This document shows positions 36,440-45,224 of a stretch of 64,000 bases of DNA, piece after piece. A model generated the notes under the pieces. It ran no database searches, was not told the origin of the DNA, and saw only the letters and a list, made by a program, of their open reading frames with translations. The translations under genes and the position numbers were made by a program. The stretch comes from Streptomyces eurythermus (GTDB taxonomy: Bacteria > Actinomycetota > Actinomycetes > Streptomycetales > Streptomycetaceae), in the NCBI RefSeq assembly GCF_014649115.1, contig NZ_BMSK01000007.1, forward strand, positions 360,178-424,177, written 5' to 3'. Positions within the stretch are counted from its first letter, which is position 1. Each line of letters opens with the position of its first letter.

Positions 36440-36844
36440 TCAGAGGAGGACGGCGACACCCTCCAATTCGATGAGCGCCTCTTCGTCCCACAGCCGGGTG
36501 ACGCCGATGACCGCCATCGTCGGGTAGCTGGAGCCCACCAGCCGCTTCCAGATCAGGCCCAGCTCGCGCGCGTGGGCGCGGTAGTCGGCCACGTCCACGG
36601 CGTACACCGTGCATTTGGCCAGGTCGCCGGGGCCGGCGCCGGCGGCCTGGGCGGCGGCCAGAAGATTGGCCAGAGCCTGCTCGAACTGCGCGGTGATGTC
36701 ATCGCCGACGATACGGCCGGCCGCGTCGAGCGCGGTCTGACCGGCCAGGAAGATCAGCTGTCCGGGGCCCGTGACACGGACCGCGTGGCTGAAGCCGGTG
36801 GCCGGGGCCAGGTGTCCCGGGTTGATCCGTTCCATGCCGCTCAT
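36440..36844 (-). CDS. RidA/YjgF family imine deaminase
   Basis: A 134-residue RidA-fold protein (RINPGHLAPATGFSHAVRV, then LIFLAGQTALDAAGRIVG and the late KCTVYAVDVADY). RidA enzymes hydrolyse reactive enamines and imines to ketones and ammonia. In the Azoarcus 2-aminobenzoate pathway, as I recall, a protein of this family is linked to the monooxygenase/reductase, where it could remove the enamine nitrogen of the reduced ring. The family arginine that binds the carboxylate (IGVTRLW in this protein) appears present. The ATG at 36844 overlaps the SDR stop (ATGA), so both are translated together. Confidence 0.85.
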   Translation of the reverse strand: MSGMERINPGHLAPATGFSHAVRVTGPGQLIFLAGQTALDAAGRIVGDDITAQFEQALANLLAAAQAAGAGPGDLAKCTVYAVDVADYRAHARELGLIWKRLVGSSYPTMAVIGVTRLWDEEALIELEGVAVLL

Positions 36845-37596
36845 GACTGCACGCTCCCCCCGTCGACCACCAAGGACTGCCCGTTGAGGGCCCCCTCCTG
36901 GACGAGGAGGCCGATGACCGCCGCCACCTCGCCGGGCAGGATCAGCCGCCCGATGGGCTGCGCCGCGGCCAGCTTCGCCCGGATGCCGTCCGCGTCCCGG
37001 CCGGTGCGCGCGGCGATGGAGGCGACGGAGCGGTCCGTCATGGGCGTGTCGACATACCCCGGGCAGACGGCGTTGACGGTGACGCCGGTATCGGCCAGCT
37101 CCGCGGCGGCGGACCGGACGAGTCCGAGCACCCCGTGCTTGGCCGCGGTGTAGGCACTCACATACGGGGCCCCGGTCTTGGACGCGACGGAGGCGACGAC
37201 CACTATCCGGCCGAACCCGGCCTTGCGCATCGTCGGCACCGCTCGCCGCACACAGCGGAAGGGGGCCGTCAGGTTCAGCTCCAGCTGTCGGTCCCACAGG
37301 GTGTCGGTGGTGCTCTCGAGGCGGGCCGAGTCCCCCGCGCCGGCGCTGTGCACCAGGACCTCCACCGGGCCCCAACGCTCCTCGCAGGCCGCGAACATCG
37401 ACTCGATGTCCTCGGGGCGGGTGACGTCCGTCGGCAGGACGAGGCTGGGGCCGGGCAACCGGGCGGAGAGCTCGCGCAGCGGTTCCTCCCGGCGTCCGGC
37501 CAGGGCGACGCGGTGACCCTGGCCGGAGAGGAGTTCGGCCACGGCGGCACCGATGCCGGATCCTGCCCCGGTGACGAGACAGTTGCGTATGTCCAT
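36841..37596 (-). CDS. Short-chain dehydrogenase/reductase
   Basis: A 251-residue SDR of the classical type. The nucleotide-binding motif TGAGSGIGAAVAELL is near residue 9, and the catalytic YxxxK is YVSAYTAAKHG near 148 with a Ser in VVASVASKTG before it. HSAGAG replaces the common NNAG motif. In this cluster it could reduce the 5-oxo group of the monooxygenase product or oxidise a hydroxyacyl-CoA. It sits between the DHAD gene (81 bases upstream) and the overlapping RidA gene, all on the minus strand, probably one transcript. Confidence 0.88.
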   Translation of the reverse strand: MDIRNCLVTGAGSGIGAAVAELLSGQGHRVALAGRREEPLRELSARLPGPSLVLPTDVTRPEDIESMFAACEERWGPVEVLVHSAGAGDSARLESTTDTLWDRQLELNLTAPFRCVRRAVPTMRKAGFGRIVVVASVASKTGAPYVSAYTAAKHGVLGLVRSAAAELADTGVTVNAVCPGYVDTPMTDRSVASIAARTGRDADGIRAKLAAAQPIGRLILPGEVAAVIGLLVQEGALNGQSLVVDGGSVQS

Positions 37597-37677
37597 AGGC
37601 CGGGCTCCTTCATCGAGGCGCCTGACGCCTCCCCGGGGTGCCGTCCGCGCGCCCCGGGGACCGTCCGTGCGCTTGTG

Positions 37678-39540
37678 TCACTTATAGGTGATCGTCGCCT
37701 GGTCCAGGTCGCGCACCGCGCCCTCGGAGGCAGAGGTGGTGAAGGCGGCGTACACCCGCAGGGCGTCGCTGATCGGGCGGTCGCGGTCGCGCGGCACGAA
37801 GCCGCCACCGTTCACGAGCCGCTGCCGGCGGGCGGCCAGTTCCTCGTCCGGGACATCGAGTTCCAGCGTGCGCGCCCCGATGTCCATGCGGATGATGTCG
37901 CCCTCCTCGATGAGGGCGATCGGGCCCCCCGCGGCGGCCTCGGGCGAGATGTGGCCGACCGAGACACCGGCGGATCCACCCGAGAACCGGCCGTCGGTGA
38001 TGATGGCGCACTTCTTGTCCAGGCCCTGGCCGCGCAGGTAGCTGGTCGGGTACAGCATCTCCTGCATGCCGGGTCCGCCGCGCGGGCCTTCGTACCGCAC
38101 GACGATGACGTCGCCCGCCTTGATCTCCTTGTTGAGGATGGCGGACGCGCATTCCTCCTGGCTCTCGAAGACGCGGGCCGGCCCGGCGAAGGTCTCCATA
38201 CCGGCGGGGACGCCCGCGGTCTTGACGATGCCCCCGTGCGGGGCGAGGTTGCCGTACAGCACGGCCAGGCCGCCCTCGGGGGAGTGGGCGTGCTTGACGG
38301 AGCGGATGCAGCCCTTCTCGTCGTCCAGGTCCAGCGAGGCGAACCGGTTGCTCTGGCTCATCGGCTTGATGGTGCGCACACCACCCGGCGCGGCCTTGAA
38401 GAACTCCACCGCCTCGGGGCTCGGGTCGGTGCCGCGGACGTCCCACGCGTCCAGCGCCGCGCCGAGCGTCGGGCTGTGGACGGTCCGCGCGTCCTCGTGG
38501 AGCAGCCCTGCCCGGCGCAGTTCACCGAGGAAGGCGGGGATGCCACCGGCCCGGTGCACGTGCTCCATGTGGAACGGGCCGCTGGGAGCGAGCTTGGCCA
38601 GGTTGGGGACCTGGCGGGAGAGCGCGTCGATGTCCTGGAGGGTGAAGTCCAGTTCGGCCTGGCGGGCGGCGGCCAGCAGGTGGAGGACCGTGTTGGTGGA
38701 GCCGCCCATGGCGATGTCGAGGGCCATGGCGTTCTCGAAGGCCTTGCGGTCGGCGATGTTGCGCGGCAGGACTCCTTCGTCGTCCTGCTCGTAGTAGCGC
38801 TTGCCGATCTCGACGGCGAGGCGTCCGGTCTCCTCGAAGAGCTTGCGCCGCGCCGCGTGAGTGGCCAGGACCGAACCATTGCCCGGCAGGGCCAGACCCA
38901 GTGCCTCCACCAGACAGTTCATGGAGTTGGCGGTGAACATGCCGGAGCAGGAGCCGCAGGTGGGGCAGGCGGACTGTTCGATCTCCGAGACGTCCTCGTC
39001 GGAGTACTGGTCATTGGTGGCCGCGGAGAACGCCGTGACCAGGTCCATGCCGATCATGTCCGGGCGGTTGCCGGAGCCGGCCAGCTTGCCGGCCTCCATG
39101 GGGCCGCCGGAGACGAAGACGGTCGGGATGTTCAGCCGCAGCGCGGCCAGGAGCATGCCCGGGGTGATCTTGTCGCAGTTGGAGATGCACACCAGGACGT
39201 CGGCGCAGTGGGCGTTGGCCATGTACTCCACGGAGTCGGCGATGAGTTCGCGACTGGGCAGGGAGTAGAGCATGCCGCCGTGGCCCTGGGCGATGCCGTC
39301 GTCCACGGCGATGGTGTTGAACTCGCGCGCCACTCCGCCGGCCGCCCAGACGGCGTCGTTGACGATGGTTCCGACCTCTTGGAGGTGGATGTGCCCGGGG
39401 ACGAACTGCGTGTAGCTGTTGGCGACGGCGACGATCGGCTTGCCGAGGTCCTGCGGCTTGAGTCCGGAGGCGTACAACAGTGAACGCGCGCCCGCCATGT
39501 TGCGTCCGTGCGTTACGGTCTTCGACCTCAATGTGGGCAT
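37678..39540 (-). CDS. ilvD: Dihydroxyacid dehydratase
   Basis: A full-length (620-residue) DHAD of the IlvD/Edd family, which converts 2,3-dihydroxyisovalerate to 2-oxoisovalerate. Iron-sulphur ligands are visible in ISNCDKITPG and PTCGSCSGMFTANSMNCL, with THGRNMAGAR at the N-terminus and FSGGSAGVSVGHISPEAA later. Streptomyces chromosomes normally carry a housekeeping ilvD away from such clusters, so this is probably a second copy. Together with the IlvC-like gene at 51569 it could supply 2-oxoisovalerate to the pathway or act as a self-resistance copy. An AAGGAG site precedes the ATG. Confidence 0.92.
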   Translation of the reverse strand: MPTLRSKTVTHGRNMAGARSLLYASGLKPQDLGKPIVAVANSYTQFVPGHIHLQEVGTIVNDAVWAAGGVAREFNTIAVDDGIAQGHGGMLYSLPSRELIADSVEYMANAHCADVLVCISNCDKITPGMLLAALRLNIPTVFVSGGPMEAGKLAGSGNRPDMIGMDLVTAFSAATNDQYSDEDVSEIEQSACPTCGSCSGMFTANSMNCLVEALGLALPGNGSVLATHAARRKLFEETGRLAVEIGKRYYEQDDEGVLPRNIADRKAFENAMALDIAMGGSTNTVLHLLAAARQAELDFTLQDIDALSRQVPNLAKLAPSGPFHMEHVHRAGGIPAFLGELRRAGLLHEDARTVHSPTLGAALDAWDVRGTDPSPEAVEFFKAAPGGVRTIKPMSQSNRFASLDLDDEKGCIRSVKHAHSPEGGLAVLYGNLAPHGGIVKTAGVPAGMETFAGPARVFESQEECASAILNKEIKAGDVIVVRYEGPRGGPGMQEMLYPTSYLRGQGLDKKCAIITDGRFSGGSAGVSVGHISPEAAAGGPIALIEEGDIIRMDIGARTLELDVPDEELAARRQRLVNGGGFVPRDRDRPISDALRVYAAFTTSASEGAVRDLDQATITYK

Positions 39541-39858
39541 GGGGGCTCTCCTTGCGGCTTTGTGACAGGGCGGCTCGAGCGACGGCGTAGGGCGTATGGG
39601 CCCGCCCCGGCTCGGATGCGATGAGCTTCATGGGTGGTCAGCTCGACCTGTTGTGCCCGGAGTTGCGCGGCAGCGAGGCTGGATGGCTGAGCAGGGCGTC
39701 GCGGGCTTCATTCTTCCACGATCGCCCGCCAAGGGCTACTTTCAAGTGCTTGGCTGTCCGGCTGATCGTTCGACCAGTGCACGAATGTCCGATCTCGCTG
39801 GCTGGATCTATGCGCTGACTTTCGGGATCTCCCGCTGAGAACACACCCTGGAGGGTCG
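39541..39858. promoter_or_regulatory. Divergent intergenic region between ilvD and the first gamma-CA gene
   Basis: A 318-base gap between genes reading outwards, so it must hold promoters for both operons. The stretch 39640-39840 is AT-richer than the coding DNA. I could not fix a reliable -35/-10 pair. GGAGGG before 39859 and AAGGAG before 39540 (minus strand) are the ribosome sites. An 80-codon frame within it lacks Streptomyces codon bias and is not called. Confidence 0.4.
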
Positions 39859-40386
39859 ATGGTGCTCGCGTTCGAAGGTGAAGAGCCGCAGTTGGCGGAG
39901 GGGGTGTACGTCGCCGAGAACGCCACGCTGGTCGGCGCGGTGTCGATAGGCGAAGGCAGTTCCGTCTGGTTCGGCGCGGTGCTGCGCGCGGACCAGAACC
40001 GGATCCGCGTCGGGCGACGGAGCAACATTCAGGACAATGCCGTGTTGCACGCCGACCCGCCGGACTACCCCGGCAGCCCGCTGGTCCTGGGCGATGACGT
40101 GACGGTCGGTCACGCGGCCGTCCTGCACGGCTGCCGGATCGGGGACGGGGCGGTGATCGGCTCCGGCAGCATCGTGCTGGACGGTGCCGAGATCGGTGCG
40201 GGCGCGCTACTCGGCGCGGGTGCGCTGGTCCCGCCCGGCGCCTCTATTCCGCCGGGCGTGCTGGCGGTGGGTGCCCCCGCGAAGGTCGTACGGGAGTTGA
40301 CGGCCGAGGAGCGCGAGGGGCTGACCCGGCCGTCCCGGGTCTACGAGTCGCTGGCGGTGCGCTACCGCAAGGGCGCCGGCGACTGA
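39859..40386 (+). CDS. Gamma-carbonic anhydrase-fold protein 1 (PaaY-like)
   Basis: A 175-residue left-handed beta-helix protein of the gamma-carbonic anhydrase family. Metal-ligand histidines are in AVLHADP and VGHAAVLHG, and the conserved RADQNRIRVGRRSNIQDNA segment is complete. Some members are carbonic anhydrases. PaaY of phenylacetate catabolism is a thioesterase acting on CoA esters, which fits this acyl-CoA-rich cluster better. A second homologue is at 44664-45188. GGAGGG lies before the ATG. It heads the plus-strand operon that includes the PanC-like gene, P450 and carrier protein. Confidence 0.75.
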   Translation: MVLAFEGEEPQLAEGVYVAENATLVGAVSIGEGSSVWFGAVLRADQNRIRVGRRSNIQDNAVLHADPPDYPGSPLVLGDDVTVGHAAVLHGCRIGDGAVIGSGSIVLDGAEIGAGALLGAGALVPPGASIPPGVLAVGAPAKVVRELTAEEREGLTRPSRVYESLAVRYRKGAGD

Positions 40387-40460
40387 CGTGAGCGCAAGGG
40401 GCGACAGGACGTAAGGATTGAGAAACTCCAATCCAGTGAGCAATTGTCTCCTGTCTTGTC

Positions 40461-40488
40461 CGTCAACTGAACATCCGTTAAGTTGACG
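40461..40488. promoter_or_regulatory. Perfect inverted repeat upstream of the PanC-like gene
   Basis: CGTCAACT (40461-40468) and AGTTGACG (40481-40488) form an 8-base perfect inverted repeat with a 12-base gap, 64 bases before the PanC-like ATG. Right-arm TTGACG may double as a -35. Probable regulator binding site. Confidence 0.5.
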
Positions 40489-40552
40489 GGGGTGGCGGGC
40501 ACCTCTGGCCTGCTTGCCCCACCGCGCCCGACTCCAGCCGAGAGGTAGCGAC

Positions 40553-41431
40553 ATGAAGGTCTTCAACGACCCGATCGAGTTCCGCGATCACAACCTGAAG
40601 GTCCGTGAAAGCGGCCGGCAGATAGGGCTGTTCGCCACGCTCGGCGCGGTCCACCGCGGGCACCTGAGCCTGGTGGACCGCGCCCGGGCCGAGAACGACT
40701 ACGTGGTGTCCAGCGTCTTCGTGAACCCGCTGATGTTCAACGGCGGCACCGAGGAGGCCGATGCCTATCCGTACGACCCCACCGGTGACCTCGAGAAGCT
40801 GGAGGGCAAGGGCGTCGACGCCGTGCTGGTGCCCTCCCGGGAGGCCGTCTACCCGCCGGGATATGTCACTCGTGTGACCGTTCCGGACCTGGAGGGCCGC
40901 TACGAGGCCGCCCGCATGCCGAACATGCTCAGCGGCATCTCCACCATCTGCACCAAGCTCTTCCAGCTCTGTGTCCCGCACCGCTGGTACTTCGGTGAGA
41001 AGGACGCCCAGCAGCTCGCACTGGTCAAGCAGGTCAGCAAGGACCTGAACTGGCCCACGGAGATCGTCCCCTGCCCCAGCATCCGCGAGGAGGACGGCCT
41101 GCCGTTCAGCTCCCGCAACAAGCTGATGAGCCCCGAGGAGCGCGCTCTGGCCGGCTGTGTCGTCGACGCGATCCGTGCGGCGAAGGCCCTGTACGACACC
41201 GGTGAGCGGGGGGCCGACGCCCTCGCCGCCGCGGCCGCCCGGGCGGTCGAGGCGACCGCGGCGAAGCTGGACTACGCGGCGTTGGTCGACAGGAACTCGT
41301 TCCAGGACCTGACCGAGGCCACGGACGACGCCCTGCTGGTCGTCGCCGCCGACCTCGGCCGGCTCCGCGTGCTCGACAACCACCGCCTGTCCCGCCCGCT
41401 GCCGCCCGAGGTCGCGGCCCGGGCCAACTGA
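40553..41431 (+). CDS. Pantoate-beta-alanine ligase-like amide ligase
   Basis: A 292-residue PanC-family enzyme. PanC activates pantoate with ATP and couples it to beta-alanine. The nucleotide signatures are kept: VHRGHLSLV (HxGH), YFGEKDAQQL, and REEDGLPFSSRN near residue 183. The acid-binding part differs: the usual PTMG is ATLG, and the usual FVNPxQF is FVNPLMFN, so a Gln that hydrogen-bonds pantoate (Gln72 in the M. tuberculosis enzyme, from memory) is Met. That suggests another acid is used. ATG 40553 follows GAGAGGT. Placement between a gamma-CA protein and a P450, rather than with panB and panD, supports a dedicated biosynthetic role in amide bond formation. Confidence 0.8.
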   Translation: MKVFNDPIEFRDHNLKVRESGRQIGLFATLGAVHRGHLSLVDRARAENDYVVSSVFVNPLMFNGGTEEADAYPYDPTGDLEKLEGKGVDAVLVPSREAVYPPGYVTRVTVPDLEGRYEAARMPNMLSGISTICTKLFQLCVPHRWYFGEKDAQQLALVKQVSKDLNWPTEIVPCPSIREEDGLPFSSRNKLMSPEERALAGCVVDAIRAAKALYDTGERGADALAAAAARAVEATAAKLDYAALVDRNSFQDLTEATDDALLVVAADLGRLRVLDNHRLSRPLPPEVAARAN

Positions 41432-41505
41432 CAACGGCCCGGTGGCAGTCCAGCGGCCGGGGATCTCCTTCGGCGACCACCCACACGAGCAGCGGAGATT
41501 TCAGC

Positions 41506-42720
41506 ATGCCTCACATCGATGACATCGACATCACCGATCCGCGCTTCTACGCCGCCCAGGACCCGCATCCCGTCTTCGAGCGCCTGCGCCGCGAGAAGCC
41601 GATCTTCTTCCACGAGGAGGAGGGTTCCCAGGGGTACTGGGTCCTGCTGAAGCACGACGACCAGTCCCGGGTGCACAGGAACCCCGGCACCTTCACCACC
41701 GAGTACGGCGTCACCCTCGACACCTTCCGTGGTGACCGCCGGGACCCGGCCGCCGGAAAGATGCTGGAATTCTCCGTCCCCGGCCACCACAAGGTGCTGC
41801 GCCGGGAGTTCAACAAGCACTACAACCGCCGCGCCATGGCGCGCATGGAGGACCAGGTCCGCACGTTCGCGCGGAGGACCATCGACGCCGCCCTCGCCCA
41901 GGGCGAGGAGTTCGACTTCGCCGCCGAGATCGCCGACCGCGTCACCTCCGCGGTGGTCTTCGGCCTTCTCGGCTTCCCCGAGCGCGACTGGCCCGAGCTG
42001 TTCGACCTCAGCCGCCGGTCGCAGGAGGAGACGAACGCCAACACGTGCCCGGTCAGCGGCCACTTCGACACCAGCGCCAACGCGGCCAACCACGAGCTGC
42101 TGAAGTACCTGATGCGGCTGCTGGCCTCCGACGAGTGCAGCGGTCACCTCAAGATGCTGGCCTCGCTGCGCTTCGACGACAAGCCCCTGACCGACGAGGA
42201 GACCATCCTCAACTGCCTGAACATCATGCAGGGCGGCAACTCCACCACCCGGCACGCCGCTTCCGGCGGCATCCTCGCCCTCATCCAGAACCCGGACCAG
42301 GCCGAGCTGCTGCGCGAGGACCGCTCCCTGCTGCCCGGGATGGTCGAGGAGACCGTCCGTTGGACGACCCCGGCCATCCACTTCATCCGCAAGGCCACCC
42401 GCGATGTCGAAGTGCGCGGTCAGAAGATCAGGAAGGGCGACGCGGTCACCGTCTGGACCATCTCGGCCAACCGGGACGAGGACGTCTTCGAGGCTCCCTA
42501 CCGGTTCGACATCACGCGCAGCCCCAACAAGCACCTCGGGTTCATCGCCGGCCCGCACATCTGCCTGGGCATCCATCTGGCGCGGCTCGAGATGCGGATC
42601 CTCTTCGACGAGTTCCTGAACAAGACCAGAGAAGTAGAGCTGCGCGAGGAAGTGAAGCGCGTGCCGTCCAACTTCATCGCCGGCATCGAGAGCCTGCGCG
42701 TCGGCGTCAAGGCCGCCTGA
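41506..42720 (+). CDS. Cytochrome P450
   Basis: A 404-residue soluble bacterial P450. The I-helix oxygen-binding region reads IMQGGNSTTRHAASG, the ExxR motif is ETVR, and the haem cysteine is in FIAGPHICLGIHLARLE. The haem loop has FIAGPH rather than the usual FGxGxH but keeps the Cys. No ferredoxin or reductase gene adjoins it. The next gene is a stand-alone carrier protein and then an adenylating enzyme, so the P450 may hydroxylate a carrier-bound acyl group, as in beta-hydroxylation cassettes of other antibiotics. It lies in the plus-strand operon starting at 39859. Confidence 0.92.
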   Translation: MPHIDDIDITDPRFYAAQDPHPVFERLRREKPIFFHEEEGSQGYWVLLKHDDQSRVHRNPGTFTTEYGVTLDTFRGDRRDPAAGKMLEFSVPGHHKVLRREFNKHYNRRAMARMEDQVRTFARRTIDAALAQGEEFDFAAEIADRVTSAVVFGLLGFPERDWPELFDLSRRSQEETNANTCPVSGHFDTSANAANHELLKYLMRLLASDECSGHLKMLASLRFDDKPLTDEETILNCLNIMQGGNSTTRHAASGGILALIQNPDQAELLREDRSLLPGMVEETVRWTTPAIHFIRKATRDVEVRGQKIRKGDAVTVWTISANRDEDVFEAPYRFDITRSPNKHLGFIAGPHICLGIHLARLEMRILFDEFLNKTREVELREEVKRVPSNFIAGIESLRVGVKAA

Positions 42721-42790
42721 CCCGGCCCGGCCCGCCGAGTCCGCCGACCGTCCGGCACCGCCGCACCGCACCCACAGCAAGGAGGCCCAC

Positions 42791-43045
42791 ATGCCGCAGC
42801 AGACGCACGAGTCCCTGGAACAGATCCAGCAGACCGTCCTGGAGATCATCAACAGCAAGGTGGAGGAAGCCCGCATCGGTGCCGAGGACAACCTCCTCGA
42901 CTGCGGGGTGGACTCGCTGCTCGCCGCCCAGATCGTGGCGGCCCTGGAGATCCGCTTCGACGTGGAACTCGTCGAGGAGTTCTTCGCCGCTCCCACCGCC
43001 GCGGCCATCAGCCGTTCGATCGTAGCGGCAAGGACCGGTTCGTGA
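42791..43045 (+). CDS. Stand-alone acyl/peptidyl carrier protein
   Basis: An 84-residue carrier protein. The phosphopantetheine attachment serine is in DCGVDSLLAAQI near residue 45, within a four-helix pattern. A very good AAGGAGG site precedes the ATG. Its stop overlaps the GTG of the following adenylating enzyme, a strong sign that this enzyme loads it. The product of loading may be the substrate of the P450 upstream. Confidence 0.9.
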   Translation: MPQQTHESLEQIQQTVLEIINSKVEEARIGAEDNLLDCGVDSLLAAQIVAALEIRFDVELVEEFFAAPTAAAISRSIVAARTGS

Positions 43046-44667
43046 CCTTGGGGCCCTCGGCCGGATCAGCCCCGGCCCTGTGGAGCGCGGCGCACCGGGC
43101 GCGTGCCGCCGACATGGCGCAGCTGGTCGCCGTGGCCGCGGCCGACCACGGGGACCGCGTCTTCGTCCAGCCGGCCGAACGAGGCATCGCCCCCGTCACC
43201 TTCCGTGGGCTGGAGGCCTTCGCCGCCGGCCTGGACGCGTATCTGGAGGGCCTCGGCGTGCCCCGCGGCGCGACCGTGACCACGCTGTTCCACAACTCCA
43301 CCCTGGCGGCACTGCTCTTCCTCGGCACCCTCGCCGGGCGCCGCGTACTGGTTCCGCTCAACCCGAAACTGGGGGCGGGCGAGATCGGCGGCATCCTCGC
43401 GCGCACCGCCCCCGACATCCTGATCCACGATGCGGCCGCCGCGTCCCGCATCCCCGACGGTGTCCACCCCGCGCACATCGTGCCGGTGGCGGACCAGGGC
43501 GCCTTCATGGAGTCGATCCTGGCCCTGGGCGGCGACGGACGGCTCTCCTCCCGGATGGACCTCGCCGACGCCGACCCCGGCCGTGACGCCGAGATCGTCT
43601 TCACCTCCGGATCCAGCGGGCCTCCCAAGGGCGTGGTGCTCCCGCACCGCAGCCTGTTGTCGGACTCCTTCGCGCTCGGTGGATGGTTCGGCATCGGTCA
43701 GGAGGACACCTTCCTGACGGCCTGTCCCCTCTTCCACAACAGCGGGCAGGTCTTCACCACCCTGACCCCGCTGTGGTCCGGCGGCCGTACGACGGCTGTC
43801 CGCTCCGAAGTCGCGATGCTGCGCTTCTGGCCCACCGTCGCCAAGTTCGCCCCCACCTGGACCCTCGTCGTCAACGCCTACATGGCCCTGCTGGCCGAAC
43901 GGCCCCAGGACGCGGTCCCGACCGGCCTCAAGGGGATGCTCTCGGGCGGCTCGCGTCTCGACGGCGAGCTGATCGCCCGCTTCGAGTCCGCCTTCTCGGT
44001 CCCTGTGCACCAGGTGTACGGGCTGACCGAGACGACGTCGGTGGCGACGGTGGAAGCCCCGAACGATCCTGGCCGAGTGCTCGGCAGCGCCGGCCGCACC
44101 CTGCCGATCTGCCGGATCCGGATCGTCGCCGAGGACGGCACCGACCAGCCGGCCGGCGAGAACGGCGAGGTATGGATCCGGGGCGAGAACCTCCTCACCC
44201 GCTACCACGAGGATCCGGAGCTGACCGCTCGGCAGATCCGGGACGGCTGGTTGCGTACCGGGGACATCGGCCACCTGGACTCCAGCGGCAACCTCTTCAT
44301 CGTCGAACGGCTCGACAGCATGCTGTTCGTGGGCGGCGAGAACGTCTACCCCTCCGAGGTGGAGAACCTCGTACCCGAGTTGGAGGGCATCGAGGAGGCC
44401 GTCCTGAGTCATGTGCCCGATCCGGTGATGGGCTCCGAACTGGTCCTGGTGTACGGCCTGGCGGAGGGCGCGCCGCCCCGCGCGCAGGACTGGCTGCGCG
44501 TTCTGCGGGCCAAGCTCAGCACCTTCAAGGTGCCCAAGAGGCTGGTCCCGGTCACGGACCTGGGCATCGCCGAGCTCCCGCGCGCCGCCAACGGCAAGAT
44601 CCTGCGCCGCCGGGTGGAAGAGCTGCTGGCCGAGCGTGTCCGGCCGTCGGAGGAGGACGAAGGGTGA
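43042..44667 (+). CDS. AMP-dependent acid ligase, probable carrier-protein loading enzyme
   Basis: A 541-residue member of the ANL superfamily. The ATP loop is FTSGSSGPPKGVVLPH near residue 190, the adenine-binding motif is VYGLTETTSV near 330, the hinge is WLRTGDIGHLD near 412, and the catalytic Lys is in RAANGKILRR near 520. It could make acyl-CoA or load the carrier protein encoded directly upstream, whose stop it overlaps (GTGA at 43042-43045). As a second adenylating enzyme beside the PaaK-like ligase, it may use anthranilate or the branched-chain-derived acid. The stop overlaps the next gene as well. Confidence 0.88.
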   Translation: MTLGPSAGSAPALWSAAHRARAADMAQLVAVAAADHGDRVFVQPAERGIAPVTFRGLEAFAAGLDAYLEGLGVPRGATVTTLFHNSTLAALLFLGTLAGRRVLVPLNPKLGAGEIGGILARTAPDILIHDAAAASRIPDGVHPAHIVPVADQGAFMESILALGGDGRLSSRMDLADADPGRDAEIVFTSGSSGPPKGVVLPHRSLLSDSFALGGWFGIGQEDTFLTACPLFHNSGQVFTTLTPLWSGGRTTAVRSEVAMLRFWPTVAKFAPTWTLVVNAYMALLAERPQDAVPTGLKGMLSGGSRLDGELIARFESAFSVPVHQVYGLTETTSVATVEAPNDPGRVLGSAGRTLPICRIRIVAEDGTDQPAGENGEVWIRGENLLTRYHEDPELTARQIRDGWLRTGDIGHLDSSGNLFIVERLDSMLFVGGENVYPSEVENLVPELEGIEEAVLSHVPDPVMGSELVLVYGLAEGAPPRAQDWLRVLRAKLSTFKVPKRLVPVTDLGIAELPRAANGKILRRRVEELLAERVRPSEEDEG

Positions 44668-45188
44668 TCCACCACTACCAGGGCCGCGTACCCGATGTGA
44701 GCCCCACTGCCTACGTGGCCCCGAGTGCCGACCTCATCGGCGCCGTGACCGTGGAGGACCAGGCCAGCATCTGGTTCCAGGCGGTTCTGCGAGCCGATCA
44801 GAACGAGATCCGGATCGGCGCCCGCAGCAACGTCCAGGACGGCACGGTCATCCACTGCGACACCTCGCAATGGCACGGCCGGCCGGTCGTCATCGGCGAG
44901 GACGTCACCATCGGCCACAAGGTGCACCTGCACGGCTGCACCATCGGCGACCGCTGTGTCGTCGGCAGTGGTTCGGTGGTGATGGACGGCGCCGACCTGC
45001 CCCCGTACACCTTCGTCGCGGTCGGCAGCGTCGTACGCCCCAACTACTCGCCCAAACCCGGGATGTTGCTGGTGGGAAACCCCGCCCGGGCGCTTCGTCC
45101 GCTGACCGACGACGAGCGGGACTACATCGAGCGGGCCTGCGGTTCCTACCTCGATCTCGCGAAGAACTACTCCGAACGAACCGATTGA
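44664..45188 (+). CDS. Gamma-carbonic anhydrase-fold protein 2 (PaaY-like)
   Basis: A 174-residue paralogue of the protein at 39859. It keeps the histidine ligands (TVIHCDT, IGHKVHLHGC) and RADQNEIRIGARSNVQDG. The GTG start overlaps the ligase stop (GTGA), so it is co-translated with the adenylating enzyme. Differences at the C-terminus (YIERACGSYLDLAKNY) suggest another substrate or a heteromer with the first copy. A thioesterase role on acyl carrier or CoA thioesters is more likely than carbonic anhydrase activity, by analogy with PaaY. Confidence 0.72.
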   Translation: MIHHYQGRVPDVSPTAYVAPSADLIGAVTVEDQASIWFQAVLRADQNEIRIGARSNVQDGTVIHCDTSQWHGRPVVIGEDVTIGHKVHLHGCTIGDRCVVGSGSVVMDGADLPPYTFVAVGSVVRPNYSPKPGMLLVGNPARALRPLTDDERDYIERACGSYLDLAKNYSERTD

Positions 45189-45224
45189 CCGGACACCACA
45201 GCAGCGGGGAATGAGGCAGCAGCC

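Noticed and set aside
39596..39838. An 80-codon frame in the gap between ilvD and the gamma-CA gene
   Set aside because: It lacks the GC-rich third positions of real genes here and has no ribosome site or family resemblance.
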